Notes: a model not told the origin generated them from the sequence alone. Counted from the stretch's first letter, positions 49,096 through 63,312 are shown. The stretch is DNA of 64,000 nucleotides from Bolinopsis microptera (GCF_026151205.1 NC_087079.1:2265730-2329729); one strand, 5' to 3'. Program-made: numbers and translations.

Positions 49096-49459
49096 GAGCC
49101 AAAAACCTCTAGCACCTTAATTTAATAGTTATATCTATTGACGGATTTAATTGGTAATTTAATCGGGGCAAAGGACTATAATTTAATATTTGTACTGAGA
49201 TTTGGATTAAATTCAAATGATCATATTAAAAAAGGTTCACAAAGACAATATGCTTACACTTTTTAGTATTTTGGATTTCAAATCAACTTCAGGTTAAGTA
49301 TAAGATAAATCCAATATTTGTCATAAGCAATCCTGATGAGGGCTGATTGGACATGCTGCTGGCTGCAATACACAGTCGCCAGATAGTGTAAGGACACGTA
49401 CGGCTCAACAAAAGTGTAAACTAAGAACACGTGCTCCAGTACTATACACTGTACTACCT
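49096..49459. other. Spacer between two minisatellites
   Basis: About 360 bp with no gene. The last bases ('agtactatacactgtacta') already resemble the following array and may be its degenerate edge. Confidence 0.4.
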
Positions 49460-52400
49460 GTATAGTATACAGGTACCAGTAGTATCTGTAGTACTATACA
49501 GGTACCAGTAGTATCTGTAGTACTATACAGGTACCAGTACTATCTGTAGTACTATACAGGTACCAGTAGTATCTGTAGTACTATACAGGTACCAGTACTA
49601 TCTGTAGTACTATACAGGTACCAGTAGTATCTGTAGTACTATACAGGTACCAGTAGTATCTGTAGTACTATACAGGTAACAGTAGTATCTGTAGAACTAT
49701 ACAGGTACCAGTAGTATCTGTAGTACTATTCAGGTACCAGTAGTATCTGTAGTACTATACAGGTACCAGTAGTATCTGTAGTACTATACAGGAACCAGTA
49801 GTATCTGTAGTACTATACAGGTACCAGTAGTATCTGTAGTACTATACAGGTACCAGTAGTATCTGTAGTACTATACAGGTACCAGTAGTATCTGTAGTAC
49901 TATACAGGTACCAGTAGTATCTGTAGTACTATACAGGTACCAGTAGTATCTGTAGTACTATACAGGTACCAGTAGTATCTGTAGTACTATACAGGTACCA
50001 GTAGTATCTGTAGTACTATACAGGTACCAGTAGTATCTGTAGTACTATACAGGTACCAGTAGTATCTGTAGTACTATACAGGTACCAGTAGTATCTGTAG
50101 TACTATACAGGTACCAGTAGTATCTGTAGTACTATACAGGTACCAGTAGTATCTGTAGTACTATACAGGTACCAGTAGTATCTGTAGTACTATACAGGTA
50201 CCGGTAGTATCTGTAGTACTATACAGGTACCAGTAGTATCTGTAGTACTATACAGGTACCGGTAGTATCTGTAGTACTATACAGGTACCAGTAGTATCTG
50301 TAGTACTATACAGGTACCAGTAGTATCTGTAGTACTAACCAGGTACCAGTAGTATCTGTAGTACTATACAGGTACCAGTAGTATCTGTAGTACTAACCAG
50401 GTACCAGTAGTATCTGTAGTACTATACAGGTACCAGTAGTATCTGTAGTACTAACCAGGTACCAGTAGTATCTGTAGTACTATACAGGTACCAGTAGTAT
50501 CTGTAGTACTAACCAGGTACCAGTAGTATCTGTAGTACTATACAGGTACCAGTAGTATCTGTAGTACTAACCAGGTACCAGTAGTATCTGTAGTACTATA
50601 CAGGTACCAGTAGTATCTGTAGTACTATACAGGTACCAGTAGTATCTGTAGTACTAACCAGGTACCAGTAGTATCTGTAGTACTATACAGGTACCAGTAG
50701 TATCTGTAGTACTAACCAGGTACCAGTAGTATCTGTAGTACTATACAGGTACCAGTAGTATCTGTAGTACTATACAGGTACCAGTAGTATCTGTAGTACT
50801 ATACAGGTACCAGTAGTATCTGTAGTACTATACAGGTACCAGTAGTATCTGTAGTACTATACAGGTACCAGTAGTATCTGTAGTACTATTCAGGTACCAG
50901 TAGTATCTGTAGTACTATACAGGTACCAGTAGTATCTGTAGTACTATACAGGTACCAGTAGTATCTGTAGTACTATTCAGGTACCAGTAGTATCTGTAGT
51001 ACTATACAGGTACCAGTAGTATCTGTAGTACTATTCAGGTACCAGTAGTATCTGTAGTACTATACAGGTACCAGTAGTATCTGTAGTACTATACAGGTAC
51101 CAGTAGTATCTGTAGTACTATACAGGTACCAGTAGTATCTGTAGTACTATACAGGTACCAGTAGTATCTGTAGTACTATACAGGTACCAGTAGTATCTGT
51201 AGTACTATACAGGTACCAGTAGTATCTGTAGAACTATACAGGTACCAGTAGTATCTGTAGTACTATACAGGTACCAATAGTATCTGTAGTACTATACAGG
51301 TACCGGTAGTATCTGTAGTACTATACAGGTACCAGTAGTATCTGTAGTACTATTCAGGTACCAGTAGTATCTGTAGTACTATACAGGTACCAGTAGTATC
51401 TGTAGTACTATACAGGTACCAGTAGTATCTGTAGTACTATTCAGGTACCAGTAGTATCTGTAGTACTATACAGGTACCGGTAGTATCTGTAGTACTATAC
51501 AGGCACCGGTAGTATCTGTAATACTATACAGGCACCGGTAGTATCTGTAGTACTATACAGGTACCAGTAGTATCTGTAGTACTATACAGGTACCAGTAGT
51601 ATCTGTAGTACTATACAGGTACCAGTAGTATCTGTAGTACTATACAGGTACCAGTAGTATCTGTAGTACTATACAGGTACCAGTAGTATCTGTAGTACTA
51701 TACAGGTACCAGTAGTATCTGTAGTACTATACAGGTACCAGTAGTATCTGTAGTACTATACAGGTACCAGTAGTATCTGTAGTACTATACAGGTACCGGT
51801 AGTATCTGTAGTACTATACAGGTACCAGTAGTATCTGTAGTACTATACAGGTACCGGTAGTATCTGTAGTACTATACAGGTACCAGTAGTGTCTGTAGTA
51901 CTATACAGGTACCGGTAGTATCTGTAGTACTATACAGGTACCAGTAGTATCTGTAGTACTATACAGGTACCAGTAGTATCTGTAGTACTATACAGGTACC
52001 AGTAGTATCTGTAGTACTATACAGGTACCAATAGTATCTGTAGTACTAACCAGGTACCAGTAGTATCTGTAGTACTATACAGGTACCAGTAGTATCTGTA
52101 GTACTAACCAGGTACCAGTAGTATCTGTAGTACTATACAGGTACCAGTAGTATCTGTAGTACTAACCAGGTACCAGTAGTATCTGTAGTACTATACAGGT
52201 ACCAGTAGTATCTGTAGTACTATACAGGTACCAGTAGTATCTGTAGTACTATTCAGGTACCAGTAGTATCTGTAGTACTATACAGGTACCAGTAGTATCT
52301 GTAGTACTATACAGGTACCAGTAGTATCTGTAGTACTATACAGGTACCAGTAGTATCTGTAGTACTATACAGGTACCAATAGTATCTGTAGTACTATACA

Positions 52401-55400
52401 GGTACCGGTAGTATCTGTAGTACTATACAGGCACCGGTAGTATCTGTAATACTATACAGGCACCGGTAGTATCTGTAGTACTATACAGGTACCAGTAGTA
52501 TCTGTAGTACTATACAGGTACCAGTAGTATCTGTAGTACTATACAGGTACCAGTAGTATCTGTAGTACTATACAGGTACCAGTAGTATCTGTAGTACTAT
52601 ACAGGTACCAGTAGTATCTGTAGTACTATTCAGGTACCAGTAGTATCTGTAGTACTATACAGGTACCAGTAGTATCTGTAGTACTATACAGGTACCAGTA
52701 GTATCTGTAGTACTATACAGGTACCAGTAGTATCTGTAGTACTATACAGGTACCAGTAGTATCTGTAGTACTATACAGGTACCAGTAGTATCTGTAGCAC
52801 TATACAGGTACCAGTAGTATCTGTAGTACTATACAGGTACCAGTAGTATCTGTAGTACTATACAGGTACCAGTAGTATCTGTAGTACTATACAGGTACCA
52901 GTAGTATCTGTAGTACTATACAGGTACCAGTAGTATCTGTAGTACTATACAGGTACCAGTAGTATCTGTAGTACTATACAGGTACCGGTAGTATCTGTAG
53001 TACTATACAGGTACCAGTAGTATCTGTAGTACTATACAGGTACCGGTAGTATCTGTAGTACTATACAGGTACCAGTAGTATCTGTAGTACTATACAGGTA
53101 CCGGTAGTATCTGTAGTACTATACAGGTACCAGTAGTATCTGTAGTACTATACAGGTACCGGTAGTATCTGTAGTACTATACAGGTACCAGTAGTATCTG
53201 TAGTACTAACCAGGTACCAGTAGTATCTGTAGTACTATACAGGTACCAGTAGTATCTGTAGTACTATACAGGTACCAGTAGTATCTGTAGTACTATACAG
53301 GTACCAGTAGTATCTGTAGTGCTATACAGGTACCAGTAGTATCTGTAGTACTATACAGGTACCAGTAGTATCTGTAGTGCTATACAGGTACCAGTAGTAT
53401 CTGTAGTACTATACAGGTACCAGTAGTATCTGTAGTACTATACAGGTACCAGTAGTATCTGTAGTACTATACAGGTACCAGTAGTATCTGTAGTACTATA
53501 CAGGTACCAGTAGTATCTGTAGTACTATACAGGTACCAGTAGTATCTGTAGTACTATACAGGTACCAGTAGTATCTGTAGTACTATACAGGTACCAGTAG
53601 TATCTGTAGTACTATACAGGTACCAGTAGTATCTGTAGTACTATACAGGTACCAGTAGTATCTGTAGTACTATTCAGGTACCAGTAGTATCTGTAGTACT
53701 ATACAGGTACCAGTAGTATCTGTAGTACTATACAGGTACCAGTAGTATCTGTAGTACTATTCAGGTACCAGTAGTATCTGTAGTACTATACAGGTACCAG
53801 TAGTATCTGTAGTACTATACAGGTACCAGTAGTATCTGTAGTACTATACAGGTACCAGTAGTATCTGTAGTACTATACAGGTACCAGTAGTATCTGTAGT
53901 AATATACAGGTACCAGTAGTATCTGTAGTACTATACAGGTACCAGTAGTATCTGTAGTAATATACAGGTACCGGTAGTATCTGTAGTACTATACAGGTAC
54001 CAGTAGTATCTGTAGTACTATACAGGTACCGGTAGTATCTGTAGTACTATACAGGTACCGGTAGTATCTGTAGTACTATACAGGCACCGGTAGTATCTGT
54101 AGTACTATACAGGCACCGGTAGTATCTGTAGTACTATACAGGTACCAGTAGTATCTGTAGTACTATACAGGTACCAGTAGTATCTGTAGTACTATACAGG
54201 TACCAGTAGTATCTGTAGTACTATACAGGTACCAGTAGTATCTGTAGTACTATACAGGTACCAGTAGTATCTGTAGTACTATACAGGTACCAGTAGTATC
54301 TGTAGTACTATACAGGTACCAGTAGTATCTGTAGTACTATACAGGTACCAGTAGTATCTGTAGCACTATACAGGTACCAGTAGTATCTGTAGTACTATAC
54401 AGGTACCAGTAGTATCTGTAGTACTATACAGGTACCAGTAGTATCTGTAGTACTATACAGGTACCAGTAGAAAAAACATTGTTAATATAAACAGTCTAGA
54501 TCTTAACTTGGAGCCACAAGGCCAAGGGTAATTTTTGAGTGTTTAGGGAATTTTTTATATTCTTAAAGGTTTGATTTTATATAGGGTCATTGCTATATTA
54601 TGTGTATATTGTTTGAATAATTTTATTATTAAAAAAAAACCAGTAGTATCTTTAGTACTATACAGGTACCAGTAGTATCTGTAGTACTATACAGGTACCA
54701 GTAGTATCTGTAGTACTATACAGGTACCAGTAGTATCTGTAGTACTATACAGGTACCAGTAGTATCTGTAGTACTATACAGGTACCAGTAGTATCTGTAG
54801 TACTATACAGGTACCAGTAGTATCTGTAGTACTATACAGGTACCAGTAGTATCTGTAGTACTATACAGGTACCAGTAGTATCTGTAGTACTATACAGGTA
54901 CCAGTAGTATCTGTAGTACTATACAGGTACCAGTAGTATCTGTAGTACTATTCAGGTACCAGTAGTATCTGTAGTACTATACAGGTACCAGTAGTATCTG
55001 TAGTACTATTCAGGTACCAGTAGTATCTGTAGTACTATACAGGTACCAGTAGTATCTGTAGTACTATACAGGTACCAGTAGTATCTGTAGTACTATTCAG
55101 GTACCAGTAGTATCTGTAGTACTATACAGGTACCAGTAGTATCTGTAGTACTATACAGGTACCAGTAGTATCTGTAGTACTATACAAGTACCAGTAGTAT
55201 ATGTAGTACTATACAGGTACCAGTAGTATCTGTAGTACTATACAGGTACCAGTAGTATCTGTAGTACTATACAGGCACCAGTAGTATCTGTAGTACTATA
55301 CAGGCACCAGTAGTATCTGTAGTACTATACAGGTACCAGTAGTATCTGTAGTACTATACAGGTACCAGTAGTATCTGTAGTACTATACAGGTACCAGTAG

Positions 55401-57595
55401 TATCTGTAGTACTATACAGGCACCAGTAGTATCTGTAGCACTATACAGGTACCAGTAGTATCTGTAGTACTATACAGGCACCAGTAGTATCTGTAGCACT
55501 ATACAGGTACCAGTAGTATCTGTAGCACTATACAGGTACCAGTAGTATCTGTAGCACTATACAGGTACCAGTAGTATCTGTAGTACTATACAGGTACTAG
55601 TAGTATCTGTAGTACTATACAGGTACCAGTAGTATCTGTAGTACTATACAGGTACCAGTAGTATCTGTAGTACTATACAGGTACCAGTAGTATCTGTAGT
55701 ACTATACAGGTACCAGTAGTATCTGTAGTACTATACAGGTACCAGTAGTATCTGTAGTACTATACAGGTACCAGTAGTATCTGTAGTACTATACAGGTAC
55801 CAGTAGTATCTGTAGTACTATACAGGTACCAGTAGTATCTGTAGTACTATACAGGTACCAGTAGTATCTGTAGTACTATACAGGTACCAGTAGTATCTGT
55901 AGTACTATACAGGTACCAGTAGTATCTGTAGTACTATACAGGTACCAGTAGTATCTGTAGTACTATACAGGTACCAGTAGTATATGTAGTACTATACAGG
56001 TACCAGTAGTATCTGTAGTACTATACAGGTACCAGTAGTATCTGTATAGTATACAGGTACCAGTAGTATCTGTATAGTATTCAGGTACCAGTAGTATCTG
56101 TATAGTATACAGGTACCAGTAGTATCTGTATAGTATTCAGGTACCAGTAGTATCTGTATAGTATTCAGGTACCAGTAGTATCTGTAGTACTATACAGGTA
56201 CCAGTAGTATCTGTAGTACTATACAGGTACCAGTAGTATCTGTAGTACTATACAGGTACCAGTAGTATCTGTAGTACTATACAGGTACCAGTAGTATCTG
56301 TAGTACTATACAGGTACCAGTAGTATCTGTAGTACTATACAGGTACCAGTAGTATATGTAGTACTATACAGGTACCAGTAGTATCTGTAGTACTATACAG
56401 GTACCAGTAGTATCTGTATAGTATACAGGTACCAGTAGTATCTGTATAGTATTCAGGTACCAGTAGTATCTGTATAGTATACAGGTACCAGTAGTATCTG
56501 TATAGTATTCAGGTACCAGTAGTATCTGTATAGTATTCAGGTACCAGTAGTATCTGTAGTACTATACAGGTACCAGTAGTATCTGTAGTACTATACAGGT
56601 ACCAGTAGTATCTGTAGTACTATACAGGTACCAGTAGTATCTGTAGTACTATACAGGTACCAGTAGTATCTGTATAGTATACAGGTACCAGTAGTATCTG
56701 TATAGTATTCAGGTACCAGTAGTATCTGTATAGTATACAGGTACCAGTAGTATCTGTATAGTATTCAGGTACCAGTAGTATCTGTATAGTATTCAGGTAC
56801 CAGTAGTATCTGTAGTACTATACAGGTACCAGTAGTATCTGTAGTACTATACAGGTACCAGTAGTATCTGTAGTACTATACAGGTACCAGTAGTATCTGT
56901 AGTACTATACAGGTACCAGTAGTATCTGTAGTACTATACAGGTACCAGTAGTATCTGTAGTACTATACAGGTACCAGTAGTATCTGTAGTACTATACAGG
57001 TACCAGTAGTATCTGTAGTACTATACAGGTACCAGTAGTATCTGTAGTACTATACAGGTACCAGTAGTATCTGTATAGTATACAGGTACCAGTAGTATCT
57101 GTAGTAGTATACAGGTACCAGTAGTATCTGTAGTACTATACAGGTACCAGTAGTATCTGTATAGTATTCAGGTACCAGTAGTATATGTAGTACTATACAG
57201 GTACCAGTAGTATCTGTAGTACTATACAGGTACCAGTAGTATCTGTAGTACTATACAGGTACCAGTAGTATCTGTAGTACTATACAGGTACCAGTAGTAT
57301 CTGTAGTACTATACAGGTACCAGTAGTATCTGTAGTACTATACAGGTACCAGTAGTATATGTAGTACTATACAGGTACCAGTAGTATCTGTAGTACTATA
57401 CAGGTACCAGTAGTATCTGTATAGTATACAGGTACCAGTAGTATCTGTATAGTATTCAGGTACCAGTAGTATCTGTATAGTATTCAGGTACCAGTAGTAT
57501 CTGTATAGTATTCAGGTACCAGTAGTATCTGTATAGTATTCAGGTACCAGTAGTATCTGTAGTACTATACAGGTACCAGTAGTATCTGTAGTACT
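49460..57595. repeat. 8.1-kb minisatellite, 29-bp unit, about 280 copies
   Basis: The unit joins 'ggtaccagtagtatct' and 'gtagtactataca'. Common variants are 'ctattcag', 'ctaaccag', 'ccggtag' and 'caggcacc', and a shortened 'tctgtatagtat' form appears only after 56040. Variants recur in blocks, showing higher-order duplication. One retroposon interrupts it at 54471. Confidence 0.97.
54471..54639 (+). mobile_element. 5'-truncated retroposon inside the minisatellite
   Basis: The 169-bp insert has 7-bp flanking duplications 'ccagtag' (54464-54470, 54640-54646). It ends in nine A residues. Its first 60 bases are open and read 'NIVNINSLDLNLEPQGQG' then TAA, as if the last codons of a LINE protein were followed by a 3' UTR. 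Confidence 0.75.
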
Positions 57596-59474
57596 ACTAC
57601 CACGCTGGTTCATGAGTCCCATCAACATGTAGCACAATAAACAAGTCAGCAGTAACTAGTTATTAGCTCCACCACCACTAAGCTACGTACAGAGAGAGAG
57701 GGTCCACCACCACCACAACAATTACTATGTACTGGACTAACGAACCTTTAGCAGTTAAGTAACCGTGTCGGATTTAGCAGTTTCTGATTTGACTGAGTAC
57801 CGAGCTATTTCCCCGGAGTTACAAAGCAGATTTACCACTAGGGGCAGTGGCTTGTGATCGTAGCCGTAACCCACGTTTTACCGCTACAAAGAGCAGTTAA
57901 TTACTATTAGCTTATCGTGCGAGACAAGGTAACTGCAGCTGGCTCAATACAAGACACCTTCCAGTTGTTTACAAAGCAACAAGCTGCCAGCCCCTTTGAT
58001 AAGGGGTACCAGATAAGAAGCATGCCACAAAGAAGGTTACCATGGTTACAAAGCAGGTTACCATGGTTACAAAGCATGTTTCCAACCTGTGGAGTCTAGA
58101 CGTCAACATTATCATTACTTTTATTAACGGCGGAGTTATAGCTCCAGCTCTCATCAAAGGTGGTTAAATTTCTTTTGACAAAGGTATTGTTACCGAGCAG
58201 ACCTCATCTTTTTTATGATCACCGGCACACAATTCACCGCACCTGGTGGAGAACGATAATGGGACCTTATAGACACTGACAATAGAGCAGTAGTTTTAAC
58301 GGCAGTAATTTAATACTAATCGTAACCAATGCGCGCGGTACATAAGAGTATAACTCATGGTAACTTATGGCAACTAATGGTAACTCCTGGCCTGGTAAGT
58401 AATGGTAACTCATGGTAAGTAATGGTAAGTAATGGTATCTAATAGTAACTCAGTAACTGATAGTAACTAATGGCAACTTATGGCAACTTTACCAAAGTTA
58501 ATCTTTCAGTGAGATGTTAATGAGAAACTACATACTATTTGAGAAAAGTTGTGGAATTTAAATTAAATTAAATTTGTGGAATTTAAATTCCACAAGTTCG
58601 ACAAATTCGTAAAAATTCTTTAAAAAACAGTTTATCGTTTCGCTGCAAAGCGACAAATTCGACAAATTCAACAAATTTGACAAATTCGACAAATTGGAGA
58701 GCTTCCAAGTACGAATTAATGTCAAGGTTCGGTAAAAAATGTACAAATATTAATTACTTACTTTTACAATATCATAGAAAACTGAATAACTAGGCTTGTT
58801 AGATGGAAGTAAAGGAATGTGCAGACACCACGGTAAAGGAGATGCCATATGTCTGACTTCACAATTTAACTGTACGCTGTCCTACTAAATAAATTACAAA
58901 TTACCTACTGAAACAATATTATTCATAGTCTCTTTACAATTATTGTTTATTACTAATCAGTAACCAATGGTTACCATGCGTCATGTTGATATGACACTAT
59001 TACGGTTTATCGGTTCAATGATAAATAGTATTAATTAATACAATTACGTTAGACATAAACCGCTCCAGAAGTAAGGAGACTTCTGTCTTCTCTGTAATGT
59101 TTCATACTGTACGCAGGAGAGATTCACAAGAAATAATAGTGTAAAGTAATATAAGCAACATTATGAGTAATATAACTAATATAATTAATATTATAAGTGC
59201 TTACTCGATTAAATATTATTATTTAGGACAGGTGTTCATCTTGTTGAATGAGGTAAATATATTAACTTGATTGGAGGTGGTGCTAACAACAATTAAGGGA
59301 GTCCCCTTAAATGCAAAACTGTGACGGTTTAGTAAATATTTATTTATTTAACAAATCAATATTAATGCAAAAAACAAGAGATGTTTTTCAAATTCCGAAT
59401 CACACATCTTCACATCATGCTTGACGACCAACTTTAACGTTCACTTGATAACTCAAGATAAAGACAAATCGGCC
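57596..59474. other. Gene-free stretch with short repeats
   Basis: It contains two copies of 'ggttaccatggttacaaagc' at 58037-58078, irregular 'taatggtaact' repeats at 58350-58490, a palindrome 'tggaatttaaattcca' near 58577, and repeated 'gacaaattc' at 58650-58695. No gene recognised. Confidence 0.45.
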
Positions 59475-61144
59475 AGTTGGTAGATCACCGACCGGCTATA
59501 AGTCGGCTACTAACCGGCTATAAGCCGGCTTATAGCCGGTTAGTAGCCGCTTACATTTGATGTTGAGCGACGGCTATTAGCCGGTTATAAGCCTGCTATT
59601 AGCCGTTTTGGTATTAAAAGTGGTTATAAGCCGGCTATAAGCCGGCTATAAGCTGGTTATAAGATATTAACTCAACTACATCGTACTTAACGATAGTCAG
59701 GAGCCGGCTATAAGAAATTCAGTGAAAACGGCTATTAGCCGGTTATAAGCGGGCTATTAGCCGTTTAGGTATCGAAAGTGGTTATAAGCCGGCTATAAGC
59801 CGTTATAAGATATTAACTCAGTTCAGTACGATGAAGTTAAGTTAATATCTTATTAGCCGGCTTATAGCCGGCTTATAATCACTTTCGATACCTAAACGGC
59901 TAATAGCCGGCTTTATAACCGGCTAATAGCCGTTTTCGCTGAATTTTTCGATACCTAAACGGCTAATAGCCGCTTATAACCGGCTAATAGCCGTTTTCAC
60001 TGAATTTCTTATAGCCGATACCTAAACGGCTAATAGCCACTTTCGATACTATAACCGGCTAATAGCTGTTTTCGCTGAATTTCTTATAGCCGGCTCCTGA
60101 CTATCGTTCAGTACGATGAAGTTGAGTTAATATCTTATAACCGGCTTATAGCCACTTTCGATACCTAAACGGCTAATAGCCGGCTTATAACCGGATAATA
60201 GCCGTTTTCACTGAATTTCTTATAGCCGATACCTAAACGGCTAATAGCCGGCTTATAACCGGCTAATAGCCGTTTTCGCTGAATTTCTTATAGCCGGCTC
60301 CTGACAATCGTTCAGTAACGATGAAGTTGGAGTTAATATCTTATAACCGGCTTATAGCCACTTTCGATACCTAAACGGCTAATAGCCGGCTTATAACCGG
60401 CTAATAGCCGTTTTCACTGAATTTCTTATAGCCGATACCTAAACGGCTAATAGCCACTTTCGATACTATAACCGGCTAATAGCCGTTTTCGCTGAATTTC
60501 TTATAGCCGGCTCCTGACTATCGTTCAGTTACGGAAGTTGAAGTTTACTTATAACCGGCTATCGCCACTTTCGATACCGACACGGCTAAAGCCGGCTTAA
60601 TTAACCGGCTAATAGCCGTTTTCGCTTACATTTTTATAGTCCTGACACAGTCGATGAGGAGTATTACCCTTATAACCTGCTATAGCCATTTTGATACCTA
60701 AAGGCTAAAAAGCCGGCTATAAGCCGCTAATAGCGTTTATAATGTAATTCTCATTATTAGCGATAGCTAACCGGCTATAAGCAACTTTCGTTTTACTATA
60801 ACGGCTAATAGCCGTTGTATCGCGAAATTGTTTATAGCCGGCTTACCTTGATTAATCGTTCAGTACGATGAAGTTGAGTTAATATCTTAAAAGCCGGCTT
60901 ATAGCCGCTTTTCCCTGATACCTAAACGGCTAATAGCCGGCTTATAACCGGCTAATAGCCGTTTTCGCTGAATTTCTTATAGCCGCTCCTGAACGAATGC
61001 CGTTCCGTAACGTGTAATTTGAAGCGGCTACTAACCGGCTATAAGCCGGCTTATAGCCGGCTATAAAAATTTTAGCCGGCTATAAGCCGGTTTATAGCCG
61101 GCTTATAACCGGCTTATAGCCGGTCGGTGATCTTCCAATTTCCC
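59475..61144. mobile_element. 1.67-kb foldback element of GCCGGC-rich palindromes
   Basis: The termini are inverted: 'ttggtagatcaccgaccggc' on the left and 'gccggtcggtgatcttccaa' on the right, about 25 bp with one mismatch. The 12-bp 'gacaaatcggcc' occurs directly at 59463-59474 and 61145-61156 and may be the target duplication. The interior is almost wholly 'ccggctaatagcc' and 'ggcttataaccgg' words. The left part is inverted relative to the right about an axis near 59830. A spacer word, 'ctgactatcgttcagtacga', recurs roughly every 200 bp. No ORF. Confidence 0.75.
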
Positions 61145-62381
61145 GACAAATCGGCCCAAATATCTAGAAATTACCTATATAATATAACTATAACATTAAA
61201 ACACTCTAAGATCCGAAGAGAGCAGGATAACCATCTTAAACATGCAAAAATACTTAAAGAGTGTTATCCAATCAAAGGACGTTAATCTTAAAACGGCTGA
61301 ACTAAACAACATAATCTTCCTTCTAATTAAGAGCACCATGATTGATAGTTAGCTTGCTAGTATAACTATAGTAACATGATTGATAGTTAGCTTGCTAGTA
61401 TAGTAACATGATTGATAGTTATGTAGTTTGAATTAAACTGTTGGCAAGCAGCCCAAGTGAGAACTCAACCTACGACTTGGAAAATTAAAGGGCGTTGTTT
61501 AGTTAAAAGGCGTTCCTTAATTTGAAAGTAGTCCAACTCAACAGTCAACAGCATAACCTTCATTTTAAAAGTAAATATAACTAGACGCGCCACGTTAACA
61601 ATGAAAGAAATTTGAATTTCTCAAATCCAATTTAATTCAACTGCTCGGATTAGAATCCTCGGATTAGAATCCTACATCTTATAATGTACAATGAGGATGA
61701 TGATTAATCAATCTACACTGATCGACTCACGTGACTTTTTAAACACTTTCTATAGCTGCCCTAAATTTACTGGGCCGCGCTCAGCCTGTCATTCCGCCTA
61801 ATCTCTATTTATGAACATGATAGCCTGAGGTCCCCAGGTAACCCTGAATGACTATTCGAAATCGTAGCCCTCTAATCTGATCCCAACCCTAATCCTAACC
61901 CAATCTTTAACAAAAGCATACGCTGAAACCCTGACCCTATATAGCGAGAAATTAGACCAACTTCCATATACGGTCATATCACGTGATCGAGACAGTTTTT
62001 CGCCAATATTTTGCCAGGGGAGCATTTTAACGCTATGTCATGGGGGGGGGGGGGGGCGATTCGGAATCAGCGTCCGAAATTAAAATACATCGATTCAAGT
62101 TGGTTTCAACAGTCGGGGCCCTTTTAGAAAAATCTCGAGGATCGACTGTAGTGTGATTTTGCACGCTCGGTACACGCTCGACTACTAAAGTACTAAAGGA
62201 ACATGCGTGTAGCTGACAACATTCCGTTCTCTGGTCAATCAGAAGATTAGAGACAATAATATTAGATATCATAACATCTGCATAAAGTGCATATTATGTC
62301 CGTTCAATTGAGCTTTGCAGGGATACGAAATTAACAAGAACTTAAGCCTTTTGTCGTGCGAACCATACACCATACACGGCG
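61145..62381. other. Gene-free stretch
   Basis: It holds three direct copies of 'catgattgatagttagcttg' (the last shortened) at 61336-61417 and a G16 run at 62041-62056. No gene recognised. Confidence 0.45.
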
Positions 62382-62766
62382 GAGGACACCACGGTGGAGG
62401 ACACTACGTTGGAGGACACTGCATGCAGCGGAGGACACTATACGGAGGACACTATACGGAGGACACTATACGGAGGACACTATACGGAGGACACTATATG
62501 ACTATACGGAGGACACTATACGGAGGACACTATACGGAGGACACTATACGGAGGACACTATACGGAGGACACTATACGGAGGACACTATACGGAGGACAC
62601 TATACGGAGGACACTATACGGAGGACACTATACGGAGGACACTATACGGAGGGCACTATACGGAGGACACTATACGGAGGACACTATACGGAGGACACTA
62701 TACGGAGGGCACTATACAGAGGACACTATACGGAGGACACTATACGGAGGGCACTATACGGAGGAA
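62382..62766. repeat. 14-bp minisatellite
   Basis: About 25 copies of 'ggaggacactatac', preceded by more divergent copies ('ggaggacaccacggt'). Because 14 is not a multiple of three, the two long plus-strand frames cycle through the same peptides and are artefacts. Confidence 0.95.
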
Positions 62767-63009
62767 CTTTTTATTCAGCCTGAGTGGCCGTAGGAATTCA
62801 GTCTGCCACTCGTGGAGGACTGGTTAATCGTGCAGGTCAGCCTAAATCGCAATATTGGACTGATATAGGATGCCATGTAACCTCCTGATTGAAATCGAGT
62901 TTAGACTATGTAAATTACCATATTGTAACGAATAATGGTAATACTAATAGGTTTCACCCCATTAATGCCCACACCGCTTATTCTACTCCGTTTTAACACA
63001 ATAACAATC

Positions 63010-63080
63010 CCAACTCTCAACTATGCAGTATGCCGTATTACAATTCCAACTCTCAAATATGCAGTATGCCGTATTACAAT
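63010..63080. repeat. Two direct copies of a 39-bp unit
   Basis: The unit contains 'atgcagtatgccgtattaca' preceded by 'ccaactctcaa'. The copies are nearly identical. Confidence 0.8.
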
Positions 63081-63100
63081 CTAAACTCTGTCCATATTAA

Positions 63101-63133
63101 AGGTTTTATTAGGTTTGTAACCTAATAAAACCT
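63101..63133. other. Perfect 15-bp-stem hairpin
   Basis: 'aggttttattaggtt' and 'aacctaataaaacct' flank a 3-base loop. It could extrude or serve as a terminator-like structure, but no adjacent gene is seen. Confidence 0.6.
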
Positions 63134-63312
63134 AAATAGCAAACAGCAGGCACACCCTTTGTCCCGTGAACCTATACCTAAATTGTTTTACCGGAATTTT
63201 GATTGTAATAAATGGCATACAATTTATATTTTTGTTTGACTGGATAAAAAACCGGGTATTTGGCGAGACTATAGTCGACAAAACTTGAATTATAAATGCA
63301 TTTAGTGCAAAT

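Noticed and set aside
49460-57595. Regular 29-bp units suggesting a CRISPR array
   Set aside because: There are no unique spacers: the units abut directly and vary only by point changes. The context is an animal genome. It is a minisatellite.
61880-61915. 'ccctaatcctaaccc' as telomere-like sequence
   Set aside because: It is only a few imperfect units with no array, so chance is enough.
62315-62827. 170- and 145-codon plus-strand ORFs rich in 'EDTIRRTLYGGHY'
   Set aside because: The 14-bp repeat cycles through three frames to give the same peptide, so both ORFs are artefacts.
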